From the NCBI RefSeq assembly GCF_002933815.1, contig NZ_BEYR01000009.1:74273-138272 (forward strand): a stretch of 64,000 nucleotides of DNA, read 5' to 3'. Positions within the stretch are counted from its first letter, which is position 1; each line of letters starts with the position of its first letter. Of this stretch, positions 45,407-54,354 are shown one piece after another. A program made the position numbers and the translations under genes. Below the pieces are notes generated by a model. The model was not told where the DNA came from, did not search any database, and saw only the letters and a program-made list of their open reading frames with translations. Origin of the DNA: Sphingobacterium sp. HMA12. GTDB lineage: Bacteria > Bacteroidota > Bacteroidia > Sphingobacteriales > Sphingobacteriaceae.

Positions 45407-46135
45407 TTATATATTTCCCCAGCCAGTGGTCAGTACATCCACAAGGTGCATGGTCTGGATAGGTAATTTATGTTTATCAATATAAGCTTGTAACTGCAAC
45501 AAGCAGGACGAATCCGTCGAAATAATATAGTCAGCATTCAATGCCATGGCATTCCTGACTTTTTGTTCCGCCATGGCGGCCGATATCCCTTCAAACTTAA
45601 CAGCAAAACTTCCACCAAAACCGCAACAGGTTTCACTGTCCTTTACCTCCAGCATTTCCAATCCCAGAACCTTGCTCAGCAACTTCCGGGGTTCATCCTT
45701 GATCTTGCATTCACGCAGGGCCGAACAAGAGTCATGATATACCCCAATCCCCTCCAACTCAGCTCCAAAATAATCCTTTTTCAGCACATTGACCAAAAAA
45801 TCGGAAATCTCCATGACCTGTTGTTGTATTTTATGACATTGGTGAGAATCGGCCGAATTCGCGAACAGGTCGCTATAACTATTTCTGACCATACCGGTAC
45901 AGGAAGCCGAAGGGGAAATAATGACATGATCGCCCGAAAAATCTTCTAAAAACTTCTTTCCTACCTGCTTTGCATCATCCCAAAAACCAGCATTGTAGGC
46001 CGGCTGCCCACAGCAGGTCTGATCGGGGTTATAATGCACCTCACAGCCTACTTTTTCCAATAAACGGATCGTATTAAAAGCGGTCTCCGGATATAGCTGA
46101 TCTATAAAACAAGGAACAAAAAGTTCTACTTTCAT
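45407..46135 (-). CDS. LutA/YkgE-type (Fe-S)-binding protein
   Basis: A 242-residue protein with two CCG modules: TCCGQPAYNAG near residue 40 and ETCCGFGGSFAVK near residue 190, plus cysteines in VPCFIDQ and HDSCSALRECK. This is the LutA subunit of the LutABC L-lactate dehydrogenase complex, or a heterodisulfide-reductase-like subunit. lutB and lutC are not adjacent; the neighbours are a UMF1-type transporter and a TIM-barrel protein. I used ATG 46135 (MKVELFVPCF) instead of the TTG 15 nt upstream. Confidence 0.82.
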   Translation of the reverse strand: MKVELFVPCFIDQLYPETAFNTIRLLEKVGCEVHYNPDQTCCGQPAYNAGFWDDAKQVGKKFLEDFSGDHVIISPSASCTGMVRNSYSDLFANSADSHQCHKIQQQVMEISDFLVNVLKKDYFGAELEGIGVYHDSCSALRECKIKDEPRKLLSKVLGLEMLEVKDSETCCGFGGSFAVKFEGISAAMAEQKVRNAMALNADYIISTDSSCLLQLQAYIDKHKLPIQTMHLVDVLTTGWGNI

Positions 46136-46155
46136 ATTTAATTCAATCAATAAAA

Positions 46156-47454
46156 TTAAGATTTATTGGATATTAATATCCGCACCAAAAGTAACAATCC
46201 AATTACAAAAAATAAAGAAAGTACCAGTGCAGAATAACGAATATTGTGTGTGATCTGTTCAATCAGGCCAAAGGAGAACAGACCGATGACGATTGCCACT
46301 TTTTCTGTAACGTCATAAAATGAGAAAAAGGCCGTCGTGTCCTTAATATCCGTTGGAATCAGTTTAGAATACGTTGATCTCGATAAGGACTGTATCCCAC
46401 CCATAACCAGACCGACCAATGCGGCAATAATATAAAATTGCATCGGAGTAGACAGATAAAATGCGGCAATACAGATTGCGATCCAGATCATAACAACAAC
46501 GATCAGCACCTTAATATTTCCAAAAAGCTTCGATAAATAGGACATCAAAAATGCCCCTAAAATTGCAACAAGCTGGATTAAAAGAATTGTTGCAATGAGC
46601 CGCTCAGCACCAAGGTGAAGAATTTTTTCACCAAATGATGAAGCGACAATCATCAGCGTCTGCACCCCGATCGCATAGAAGAAAAAAGCGGGCAAAAACT
46701 GTTTAATTTCAGGGATACCTTTAATTTTTTGGATCACGTGGCTAAATTCGTCCCGTACGTTCTGTACAAAGCTTTTCCCAATATTATTGCCCGTCGCATC
46801 AATTTTAGGCAAATATTTAAATGGGATCATAGAGAATCCCAACCACCACAGTCCCACCATCAGAAAAGATATCCGGGCTGGCAGCGATGGATCGGTAATC
46901 CCAAACCATTCCGGTTTCAGGACCACAATAAAACAAAGAATCTGTAAAGTCACACATCCGATATAGCCAAAAGCAAAACCCTGTGCGCTCACACGGTCCT
47001 GTTGATCTACCGTCGCTAACAGTGGCAGGTATGAATTATTAAACAAAACACCACCAATATAGCCCATTGCGGCCAAAGCGAAACAGATAATTCCGATCTC
47101 CAAGGTTTCCAGTTTAAAGAAAAACAGACACATACATGCGATTGCACCAACGTAGGTAAAGAACTTCATGATCTGTTTCTTTAACCCCTTCGCATCAGCA
47201 TAAGATGATATAAAAGGCAAAGAAAAGGACATCAGCAAGTAAGCCGCAGCCAGTGCAAAATTGGAAAGTGCCGTATTGACAATCTCAACACCAAAAAATT
47301 TAACGACATCACCATGTTCTTTTGTCGTTGTTATTGCCGTATAGTATACAGGAAAAATGGTTGAGGTAATCACGAGGTTGTAAGCGGAATTGGCCCAATC
47401 AAACATCGCCCAAGAACGAATCAGTTTTTTATTGTTTTTTGCAATTGCTTCCAT
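46156..47454 (-). CDS. MFS transporter, UMF1/Atg22-like
   Basis: A 432-residue membrane protein with about 12 spans. The N-terminal AMFDWANSAYNLVITSTIFPVY and the middle SRSTYSKLIP and FYDVTEKVAIVIGL match the UMF1 branch of the major facilitator superfamily, related to vacuolar amino-acid effluxers (Atg22). The bacterial substrate is not known. It starts 10 nt past the PBP4 stop and ends 20 nt before the LutA-like gene, so the four genes from PBP4 to the TIM-barrel protein form one likely operon. Confidence 0.85.
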   Translation of the reverse strand: MEAIAKNNKKLIRSWAMFDWANSAYNLVITSTIFPVYYTAITTTKEHGDVVKFFGVEIVNTALSNFALAAAYLLMSFSLPFISSYADAKGLKKQIMKFFTYVGAIACMCLFFFKLETLEIGIICFALAAMGYIGGVLFNNSYLPLLATVDQQDRVSAQGFAFGYIGCVTLQILCFIVVLKPEWFGITDPSLPARISFLMVGLWWLGFSMIPFKYLPKIDATGNNIGKSFVQNVRDEFSHVIQKIKGIPEIKQFLPAFFFYAIGVQTLMIVASSFGEKILHLGAERLIATILLIQLVAILGAFLMSYLSKLFGNIKVLIVVVMIWIAICIAAFYLSTPMQFYIIAALVGLVMGGIQSLSRSTYSKLIPTDIKDTTAFFSFYDVTEKVAIVIGLFSFGLIEQITHNIRYSALVLSLFFVIGLLLLVRILISNKS

Positions 47455-47464
47455 TTAAATTGGC

Positions 47465-48784
47465 TTAATAAGTTTGACGAATATAAGTAATTATTTTAGC
47501 CATTTCCTTACGAATTACAGTTGCGCGATCATCAATATAATTATTGTTCATAAAAGAAAAAGCAAGCCGTCTACCGGACCGAGTGATCAGATAACCGCTC
47601 TGATTATACACTGAGGTGATTGTTCCGGTTTTCGCGAAAACAAATGGTTCCCCTTGATCCTTACTATAGGTCCGTTTCAATGTACCATCCACCCCGCCAG
47701 CAGGAAACAACCGAAAACGTACCTGCTCATCTGGGATCTTATTTTTCAAAAGCACCAGCAGATCCACATTATTCTGGGGGGTGACTTTATTATAAGAAGA
47801 CAGGCCCGAACCATCGAAAATCGCGACTTCATTTGAAAAAAAAGAATAGACCTTATTTTTCATCCAATCCCGTACAAGATAGGTATCGAACTGGCCAAAT
47901 TGTTTCCAGGAGCACATCATTAAAAATTGTTCAGCGATAAAATTATCACTTGGCAGCATCATTTCACGTATGAGATTTTTGGTTTCTCCTGAATACAATA
48001 TTTTTGTATTATTCGGCTTTTTATAAGCTATGAGATTTACTTTTCTTCCCAGTGTATCCGACAGCAATTTCACAAATAAACTATCGGAATAGATAAAAGG
48101 CACCTCATTGACGTAATCATTTGGAACGGGCCGCTTTGACATCCAGAAGATATTGCTCCGAAACGAGCGTGAAAGTTCAAAGTCACCCGGTTTAGGTTCA
48201 GGCAAAACATCCAGATCCTTTTGAAAACTTCCCGGAGAAGTATTTAAACGATTGTATCCCTTTTGACGAAAGGTAACCACATTTCCAAAGATCGGAAAGG
48301 TACTTATCTCAGGCTGATAGTAGGCTTCAAAATCCTCCATTGCCCAACCGTGGGCGTAGAACTTATTCTTCATTGTACCGGGCACGACATAGATGGTCTT
48401 ATTTGTTCTTTTCAAAAAATTATAGACCACCCGTGTATCCAACCGATTATGCAAAAAAGTCGGATCTCCTGTTCCCCAGATCAGTAAAGAATCGCCGCGT
48501 TCGACATACTCCAAACCGGGTATGGAGTCTCCCAAAAGTTCCAGTGCGGCATAGGTCGTATACATTTTAGTATTCGAAGCCGGTGTAAAATGCTTATTGC
48601 CATTGACGTCCATGACAAACTTATTTGCCGTTAAATCATACAATGAAAATCCATAAAAATGGTCATTCAATATTTTGGATTCCTGAAGCATCCGGTAGAC
48701 GTCTTCAAAATTCTGGGACTTTACAATAAGGGTAGAGAATGGGACAAGCCAAAGCAGCAATATCGTGCGCAAGAATTTTTTCAT
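47465..48784 (-). CDS. D-alanyl-D-alanine carboxypeptidase/endopeptidase, PBP4 type (S13)
   Basis: A 439-residue penicillin-binding protein with an N-terminal signal peptide (MKKFLRTILLLWLVPFSTLI). The serine nucleophile motif is PASNTKMYTT (SxxK), the second motif is SDNFIAE (SxN), and the third is VFAKTGTITS (KTG). It cleaves the terminal D-Ala and D-Ala-mDAP cross-links of peptidoglycan in the periplasm. Normal PBP4 has a large inserted domain; its shape here was not resolved. I chose ATG 48784, which puts the signal peptide at the N-terminus and follows a TATGTTTG -7 box by 5 nt (48790-48797). Confidence 0.92.
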   Translation of the reverse strand: MKKFLRTILLLWLVPFSTLIVKSQNFEDVYRMLQESKILNDHFYGFSLYDLTANKFVMDVNGNKHFTPASNTKMYTTYAALELLGDSIPGLEYVERGDSLLIWGTGDPTFLHNRLDTRVVYNFLKRTNKTIYVVPGTMKNKFYAHGWAMEDFEAYYQPEISTFPIFGNVVTFRQKGYNRLNTSPGSFQKDLDVLPEPKPGDFELSRSFRSNIFWMSKRPVPNDYVNEVPFIYSDSLFVKLLSDTLGRKVNLIAYKKPNNTKILYSGETKNLIREMMLPSDNFIAEQFLMMCSWKQFGQFDTYLVRDWMKNKVYSFFSNEVAIFDGSGLSSYNKVTPQNNVDLLVLLKNKIPDEQVRFRLFPAGGVDGTLKRTYSKDQGEPFVFAKTGTITSVYNQSGYLITRSGRRLAFSFMNNNYIDDRATVIRKEMAKIITYIRQTY

Positions 48785-48789
48785 TGGTT

Positions 48790-48797
48790 CAAACATA
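48790..48797 (-). promoter_or_regulatory. Putative -7 box of the PBP4 gene (TATGTTTG)
   Basis: An exact TAnnTTTG match on the minus strand, 5 nt from the PBP4 ATG, so the message may have no leader. No -33 TTG at canonical distance. Confidence 0.45.
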
Positions 48798-48860
48798 CAA
48801 AAAAGAGCAACAACTCCTTTTCTCCTATTGCCAAAATTCAGATACAAATCATTTAAAACG

Positions 48861-48891
48861 GCAAAAGGAGGAAATTCACTCCTCCTTTTGC
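48861..48891 (-). terminator. Hairpin after the SusD gene
   Basis: GCAAAAGGAGGA and TCCTCCTTTTGC pair perfectly around AATTCAC, 17 nt past the susD stop. The T-tract after it is weak, so termination may be partial. Confidence 0.6.
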
Positions 48892-48908
48892 ATTTCTTAC
48901 ATCAGTTA

Positions 48909-50645
48909 TTAGTAGCCCTGATTTTGTGTGAGGCTACCATTGCTTTTATTGATTTCCTCCTGTGGAATTGGGAAATAAGCGTTTTTATCCGCGTAAGCTT
49001 TGCTCTTAAAGACAGGGAGTATGCCACCTTCAAATTTTGCGTAATTTGCAATAACGTCTTTTGCTATACCCCAGCGTACCAAGTCAAAGAAACGATGACC
49101 TTCCATGGCAAGTTCCAGTCTTCTTTCAAATCGGACAGCTTTACGCGCCTGGTCAGGGCTTGTGAATGCTAGATAGGGCTTAACCTCATATTTCGCTGCT
49201 GCGACTCCGCCTCCGGTAGTCTTTATGGGCAATTTTGCTGCGCGTAGCCGAATAGAATTAACATATTTTAAAGCATTTGGGAGATTTCCTAGTTCAACCT
49301 CACATTCCGCAGCCATCAGAATTACATCGGCCAAACGCATGATATTTACATCCAAATCGGTCACATAAGCCGCACCTGCTTGTGTATGGGCAGCATGTTG
49401 ACTTTTTGGAATCATTGTTTTAATACCCGTAAACGGACCACCATGCGGGCGGCTACCTTCTTCAGGGCGCAACCATGCGTCGCCAGGAAACTCGCCATAA
49501 TCCAGGAAGTTCACACCCCGGCGGCCAACGGTATAATCAAGACGTGGATCAAATCTTAAATTCACATCCAATTTATAATTCGCTATCGCGGCTTTGTCTG
49601 TCAAGAGGATATCAGATGTATAAGGATTTGTACGATAGGAGTCATCCAACATCGGAAGCCCATTTGCATCTACCTTATAAGCGTTAACAAGATCAATTGA
49701 AGGCTGATAGAAACCACAGCAACCAACAGGATTAGTTCCATTCAATCCGCTCAGCATATCGCCCACATTGGCATTATCGCCACCTCCATCAGGATTTATG
49801 GCGTGCTTGGCCACCAAAAGCGCTTCCGGTCCATTTTCCTTATTCACATCATAATTATCCTGAAAAGGCATTGTTGTGATGTCCCGACTGCCAATGACCT
49901 CCTTAAATAAAACCAAAGCCTCAGCATACTTTTTCTGATAAAGGTATAATTTTCCCAGATATGCTTTTGCGGTGCGTTGATCCATTCGTCCACCTTCCCC
50001 ATTGATCTTGCTATCTGGTAGGTTCGCCACGGCAGCCTTTAGATCGCTTTCGATCATCGGTTGCACATCCTTATCATTTTTGATCACTTTCGCATCTTCG
50101 ATGTTTGTATTTTCATCTACATAAGGAATATTTTTAAAAACCCGCCACAAGAAAAAGTAATAGTGAGCACGCAACAATTTCGCTTCACCTTCGATTTCCT
50201 TCGCACGTTCGGCTTTAATCGTTTTGCTGCCACTTTGATCTTGCGTCAACAAGCGAAGAGTCGTGTTTGCACGAAGTACACCTTCATAATACACCTGCCA
50301 CATGGTGCTCAAGTTGTCGTTTGAGGAAATGGTGGTAAAAGATTCGATCATGTTCATATTCGGCTGATCGGTGATTACCGATCCCTTGTGGGCATTGTCG
50401 GAAGTTATTTCGCCGAAAATCCACTGACTTGGCGCCGAACCATAGTTCCCCCAGGTCCCATTTATATTACCGTTCATAATTGCATAGGCACCAATCAAGG
50501 TCGCTTCCACCCCTTTCTTTCCCTCGATCTGCTCTTCAATCAATTCCCCTTGGGGATTCTTTTCCAAAAACCCTTTACCGCATCCAAACATGCCTAAAGT
50601 TGTCAGTCCTAACAAACTGTATAATAGAATAGTTCTCTTTTTCAT
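48909..50645 (-). CDS. SusD/RagB-family nutrient-binding lipoprotein
   Basis: A 578-residue outer-membrane lipoprotein. The signal peptide ends in the lipobox MFGC (about C22). The SusD fold is recognised from GKKGVEATLIGAYAIMNG, WQVYYEGVLRANTTLRLL, AKLLRAHYYFFLWRVFKNIPYV, TAKAYLGKLYLYQKKYAEAL and the C-terminal RLADVILMAAECEVELGN and RRLELAMEGHRFFDLVRWG. It caps the SusC barrel and binds substrate. The ligand is not evident. It starts 21 nt past the susC stop. Confidence 0.95.
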   Translation of the reverse strand: MKKRTILLYSLLGLTTLGMFGCGKGFLEKNPQGELIEEQIEGKKGVEATLIGAYAIMNGNINGTWGNYGSAPSQWIFGEITSDNAHKGSVITDQPNMNMIESFTTISSNDNLSTMWQVYYEGVLRANTTLRLLTQDQSGSKTIKAERAKEIEGEAKLLRAHYYFFLWRVFKNIPYVDENTNIEDAKVIKNDKDVQPMIESDLKAAVANLPDSKINGEGGRMDQRTAKAYLGKLYLYQKKYAEALVLFKEVIGSRDITTMPFQDNYDVNKENGPEALLVAKHAINPDGGGDNANVGDMLSGLNGTNPVGCCGFYQPSIDLVNAYKVDANGLPMLDDSYRTNPYTSDILLTDKAAIANYKLDVNLRFDPRLDYTVGRRGVNFLDYGEFPGDAWLRPEEGSRPHGGPFTGIKTMIPKSQHAAHTQAGAAYVTDLDVNIMRLADVILMAAECEVELGNLPNALKYVNSIRLRAAKLPIKTTGGGVAAAKYEVKPYLAFTSPDQARKAVRFERRLELAMEGHRFFDLVRWGIAKDVIANYAKFEGGILPVFKSKAYADKNAYFPIPQEEINKSNGSLTQNQGY

Positions 50646-50666
50646 TTTAATTGCTTTATAATTTCG

Positions 50667-53600
50667 TTAAAAACCTAAACTTACGCCCAACATATATTGC
50701 CTAGCCTGCGGATAAACCCCGAAATCAACGCCCAATGCTGGATAATCCGATGGTGTTGCCGATACTTCCGGATCAAGACCTTCGTATTTTGTGATGGTGA
50801 ATAGATTTGTTACTCCGACATAAGCCCTTAATCTTTTCACACCTGTATTTGCGCCAAAGAGTTTATCTGTAGAGAAATTATAACCGATCTGTAAGTTTTT
50901 CATTTTAAAGAAGCTCGCATCCTGTACGAAATAGCTAGAAGATGCATACTCATTGGCCGACACCTCTTCTTTCGTTTGCGATGGAATTAGACTTGATGTA
51001 TTGCTTGGACTCCAAGCATCCAATACGCGTACGCTCTTTTGACCATCAAACACGCCAAAATCCGTAAAGTAACGTGTTGCTTCATAGTTCTCATTTCCCT
51101 TAGAGCCATAGAAATACATCATGATATCGAAGTTTTTGTAATTGGCATTGAAATTAAGCGAATACGTGAAATCCGGATGTGGGCTTCCGATAACGGTATT
51201 ATCTTTTGCGTCAATGATACCATCACCATTCACATCTTCAAATCTAAAACCTCCAACACGGGCTTTTTCGTAAGAAGGGTATTGTGTCAGTTCAGCTTCG
51301 TTTTGATAAATTCCTGCTACTTTGAATCCATAGAATGCTCCAAAAGGTTGCCCTGTTCTCAAAACCGAGGTTTCCATACTTCGGAAAGCACCGTATACCA
51401 CATCATTGATACCTGGTGCCAAACCAACAATTGTATTTTTGTTTCTGGAGATGTTTGCTCCAATATCGAAGTTGAATTTGTTCGGGTCAGTTTGTTTATG
51501 GTGATAATTCAACGAGAACTCCACCCCTTTATTTTGCATATCGCCAATATTCACATAAGGCGAGGCCGCCCGGCCAACAGCTGTTGCAGGCAATGGCAAT
51601 GCAAATAACATGTCTGAAGTTTTCTTATTATACCAGTCAAAAGCACCATCAATTTTACCTCCCAAAATCGAGAAGTCCAATCCTAGGTTTAAGGAAGCAA
51701 CCTGTTCCCATTTTACATTCTCGTTTTGATAATCACTGACCCACAGACCGCTTACTAATTCATTATTTATTGGATAAGAAGCCGAATTAATAGAAGTCGC
51801 ATAACGCTTTAAATATTGGTAAGATGGAATGCGCTGGTTACCTGTAATACCGTAACCTGCTCTCAGTTTCAAGTCATTTAACCAACTTACATTTTTCATA
51901 AATTCCTCTTGGGATATCCGCCAAGCCCCACTTACCCCAGGAAAAGTACCATACTTATTCTTAGAACCAAAGTTTGACGAGCCGTCCCTTCTGACTGTTC
52001 CACTTAAGATATAGCGATCTTTATAGGAATAATCTACTTTTCCAAAAATGGAGAACAACGATCCTAAAGCACCTTCACTTGCTGCCGAATTTTTGGAAGC
52101 CTGGCTCACATAAAAGAAATCTGTAGTATTTGTAATGAAGTAGCCATTTCCATTTCCTTGAACCTGACGATAAGTATTATCAATAGCTTCCGTTCCCAAT
52201 AACACATTTAAGCTATGGGCGTCATTAAAGTTAGCCTTATAGTTCAAGGTATTTGTCCAGGTCCATTCCGTATTATAACCAGAGGTTTCTGATGATGCAC
52301 TGTTTGCGCTACCCTCGGTAAACTCCAGATTTGGATAGGTATAACTTAAATTGTAATAATTCTCATATTTGATACCAAAGCTTGTTCTAAATGTTAATCC
52401 TTTTAATACGTCATACTCTCCAAAAGCGTTCCCGAAGAAGAAATTGCTTTTGTTCACATTATCTTTCGCGCGGTAAGCAATAGCTACAGGATTCTCGCCA
52501 TTTCCCCAGCCGCCTCTAGAACCCGCGAAATTACCGCCTTCATCATATACCGGAATAATATTTTTGATCCGATAGGCAAATCCGATCGCACTACCTTCAC
52601 CAATATAATCGCCAGCCGTATTTGTATTCACACCGATACCATGCCCTTTAGTCATACTATATTGCATATTTTCACCGAAACGCAATTTTTTATTAAAAGC
52701 GGAAAAATTCGTATTTGAACGTACATTAAAGCGTTCGAATCCTGTATGGATTACGGTTCCTTTTTGGCCCAAATATCCCCCGGAAACCGCATAAGAAGCA
52801 TTTTCGCCACCGCCTACAGTATTTAATTGATAAGACTGTGTGGGCGCGTTCTGGCTCAATTCTTTAAACCAGTCTGTTCCGGCTTTATTTGCTTTGGTAA
52901 TTTGATAAAATTCTTCTTTGTTGTCCGCATAGTTATATTTGGACATATCGGCATCCGCAGGTGTCACTTTGTTGCCTGATACTGCGCCAGCCAACAAATA
53001 ATCTGGTAGCGGATCTTTATTACCATTTAAGTCATAAATCTGCTGTGGACTTAACATTTTTGGGAAACGGCCACTATTAGGCACCTGAACGCCGTAATAA
53101 GCATCAAAATTGATCTGAGGTTTGCCAGATTTGCCAGATTTTGTTGTAATGATAACGACACCGTTATTTGCACGCGAACCGTAGATTGAAGCCGCCGAAG
53201 CATCTTTCAGCACCTGCATCGTTTCAATATCATTCTGATTCAGCCAGCTTAATTTTCCTTCAAATGGAACCCCATCGATCACATAAAGCGGTTCGTTATT
53301 ATTAATGGTACTATAACCCCGGATTTTAATCTGCGGTGTAGAACCCGGAGCACCATCAGTCACTACTTGAACCCCCGTGGCACGACCTTGCAGAGACTCC
53401 ACGGCACTCGCTGCCGGCGTAGTTTTCAATTGGTCGGTATTGACGACTGCAACAGATCCCGTCAGATCCTTCTTGCGTTGCGTCGAATAACCTGTCACAA
53501 CGACTTCTTCTAATGCATCCTCTGAAGAATTTAAGGAAATTGTCAAATCAGCCTTTCCCGTGACTGTAATTTCGGAGCTCGAGTAACCGATGTAGCTTAC

Positions 53601-53936
53601 GACCAATACGTCTCCGACCTTTCCCTGGATCGTAAATACACCGTCTGCATCTGTTGATGTCCCTTTGTTGGTGCCCTTGACCTTAACGGAAACACCCGTG
53701 ATAGCTTGGCCTGTAGTGGCATCCTTCACCACACCTTTAATGGGGATTTCTTGTAACCCTTTGGGTTTCGTTAACGAAACGACTTCAATTCTGCCATGGG
53801 CAACTACTCCATTGGCTGAAACCTGAGCGGTCATTCCTCCTGCTATGAGAAGAGAACTCATCAGCAGAAAACTCTTATTGAACTTTTGGCCCAATATGAG
53901 ATCAAAACAGCGTTTTTGGTCCGTTTTTTTCATCAT
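50667..53936 (-). CDS. SusC/RagA-family TonB-dependent transporter
   Basis: A 1089-residue outer-membrane transporter. A signal peptide (SFLLMSSLLIAGGMTAQVSA) is followed by a carboxypeptidase-regulatory-like domain (about 65-145, with IKGVVKDATTGQAITGVSVK), a plug domain (EEVVVTGYSTQRKKDLTGSV, LQGRATGVQVV, GSRANNGVVIITT) and a 22-strand beta barrel ending in LGVSLGF. It imports a bound nutrient with energy from TonB. Partner SusD is encoded directly downstream. No FecI/FecR or hybrid two-component system and no glycosidase flank the pair, so the substrate may be glycan, peptide or other. A 5' gap of more than 400 nt precedes it. Confidence 0.95.
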   Translation of the reverse strand: MMKKTDQKRCFDLILGQKFNKSFLLMSSLLIAGGMTAQVSANGVVAHGRIEVVSLTKPKGLQEIPIKGVVKDATTGQAITGVSVKVKGTNKGTSTDADGVFTIQGKVGDVLVVSYIGYSSSEITVTGKADLTISLNSSEDALEEVVVTGYSTQRKKDLTGSVAVVNTDQLKTTPAASAVESLQGRATGVQVVTDGAPGSTPQIKIRGYSTINNNEPLYVIDGVPFEGKLSWLNQNDIETMQVLKDASAASIYGSRANNGVVIITTKSGKSGKPQINFDAYYGVQVPNSGRFPKMLSPQQIYDLNGNKDPLPDYLLAGAVSGNKVTPADADMSKYNYADNKEEFYQITKANKAGTDWFKELSQNAPTQSYQLNTVGGGENASYAVSGGYLGQKGTVIHTGFERFNVRSNTNFSAFNKKLRFGENMQYSMTKGHGIGVNTNTAGDYIGEGSAIGFAYRIKNIIPVYDEGGNFAGSRGGWGNGENPVAIAYRAKDNVNKSNFFFGNAFGEYDVLKGLTFRTSFGIKYENYYNLSYTYPNLEFTEGSANSASSETSGYNTEWTWTNTLNYKANFNDAHSLNVLLGTEAIDNTYRQVQGNGNGYFITNTTDFFYVSQASKNSAASEGALGSLFSIFGKVDYSYKDRYILSGTVRRDGSSNFGSKNKYGTFPGVSGAWRISQEEFMKNVSWLNDLKLRAGYGITGNQRIPSYQYLKRYATSINSASYPINNELVSGLWVSDYQNENVKWEQVASLNLGLDFSILGGKIDGAFDWYNKKTSDMLFALPLPATAVGRAASPYVNIGDMQNKGVEFSLNYHHKQTDPNKFNFDIGANISRNKNTIVGLAPGINDVVYGAFRSMETSVLRTGQPFGAFYGFKVAGIYQNEAELTQYPSYEKARVGGFRFEDVNGDGIIDAKDNTVIGSPHPDFTYSLNFNANYKNFDIMMYFYGSKGNENYEATRYFTDFGVFDGQKSVRVLDAWSPSNTSSLIPSQTKEEVSANEYASSSYFVQDASFFKMKNLQIGYNFSTDKLFGANTGVKRLRAYVGVTNLFTITKYEGLDPEVSATPSDYPALGVDFGVYPQARQYMLGVSLGF

Positions 53937-54211
53937 AATTTTATAAATAGGTGGTTTAAAAAAATTTATGTTTATTTCTATGTTTGTTTTTAGTTGATAT
54001 TGGTTGTTAAGTTGTTGGTCATTCTACTCCAGCGGAAACAATATGCATTGCTACCGGCAGCGAGCCCTTTGGTTATCATTTTTTTCTTTAGTTTGGTTAT
54101 TCGCAGAAATGTTAAAATCTGTTAAATAAATGTAAAGAATAATAAATGTAAAAAAAAAGAAAAATCTTAATTAAATTACAAATCACTATAAATCAAGTTA
54201 CTGTAATTAAT

Positions 54212-54238
54212 ACACTAAGTCTTAGTGTTATACTTTTG
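54212..54238 (+). promoter_or_regulatory. Palindrome next to -7 box TACTTTTG
   Basis: The perfect palindrome 54212-54228 occupies the spacer region of a possible promoter whose -7 box is 54231-54238. A dimeric regulator bound here would block that promoter. It could serve mqnC or, at a distance, the divergent susC. Confidence 0.5.
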
Positions 54239-54341
54239 TTACAAAAAAATCCCACGGGTTTCCTTTGATCCGGTTTCTCCTCAATATCAAGCCTGAATGT
54301 CAAATATTCGCCAAATGCATTTAAATACGCTAAAAGGTACT

Positions 54342-54349
54342 TATATTTG
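54342..54349 (+). promoter_or_regulatory. Putative -7 box of mqnC (TATATTTG)
   Basis: An exact TAnnTTTG match 5 nt before the mqnC ATG at 54355, which suggests a leaderless message. Confidence 0.5.
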
Positions 54350-54354
54350 TTTTG

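Larger units (their letters stand above)
53937..54354. other. Divergent regulatory gap between susC and mqnC
   Basis: It holds no coding frame. A perfect 17-nt palindrome (ACACTAAG-T-CTTAGTGT) at 54212-54228 directly abuts a TACTTTTG -7 box at 54231-54238. A second -7 box, TATATTTG (54342-54349), lies just before the mqnC ATG. No TAnnTTTG box was found for susC on the minus strand. Confidence 0.6.
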
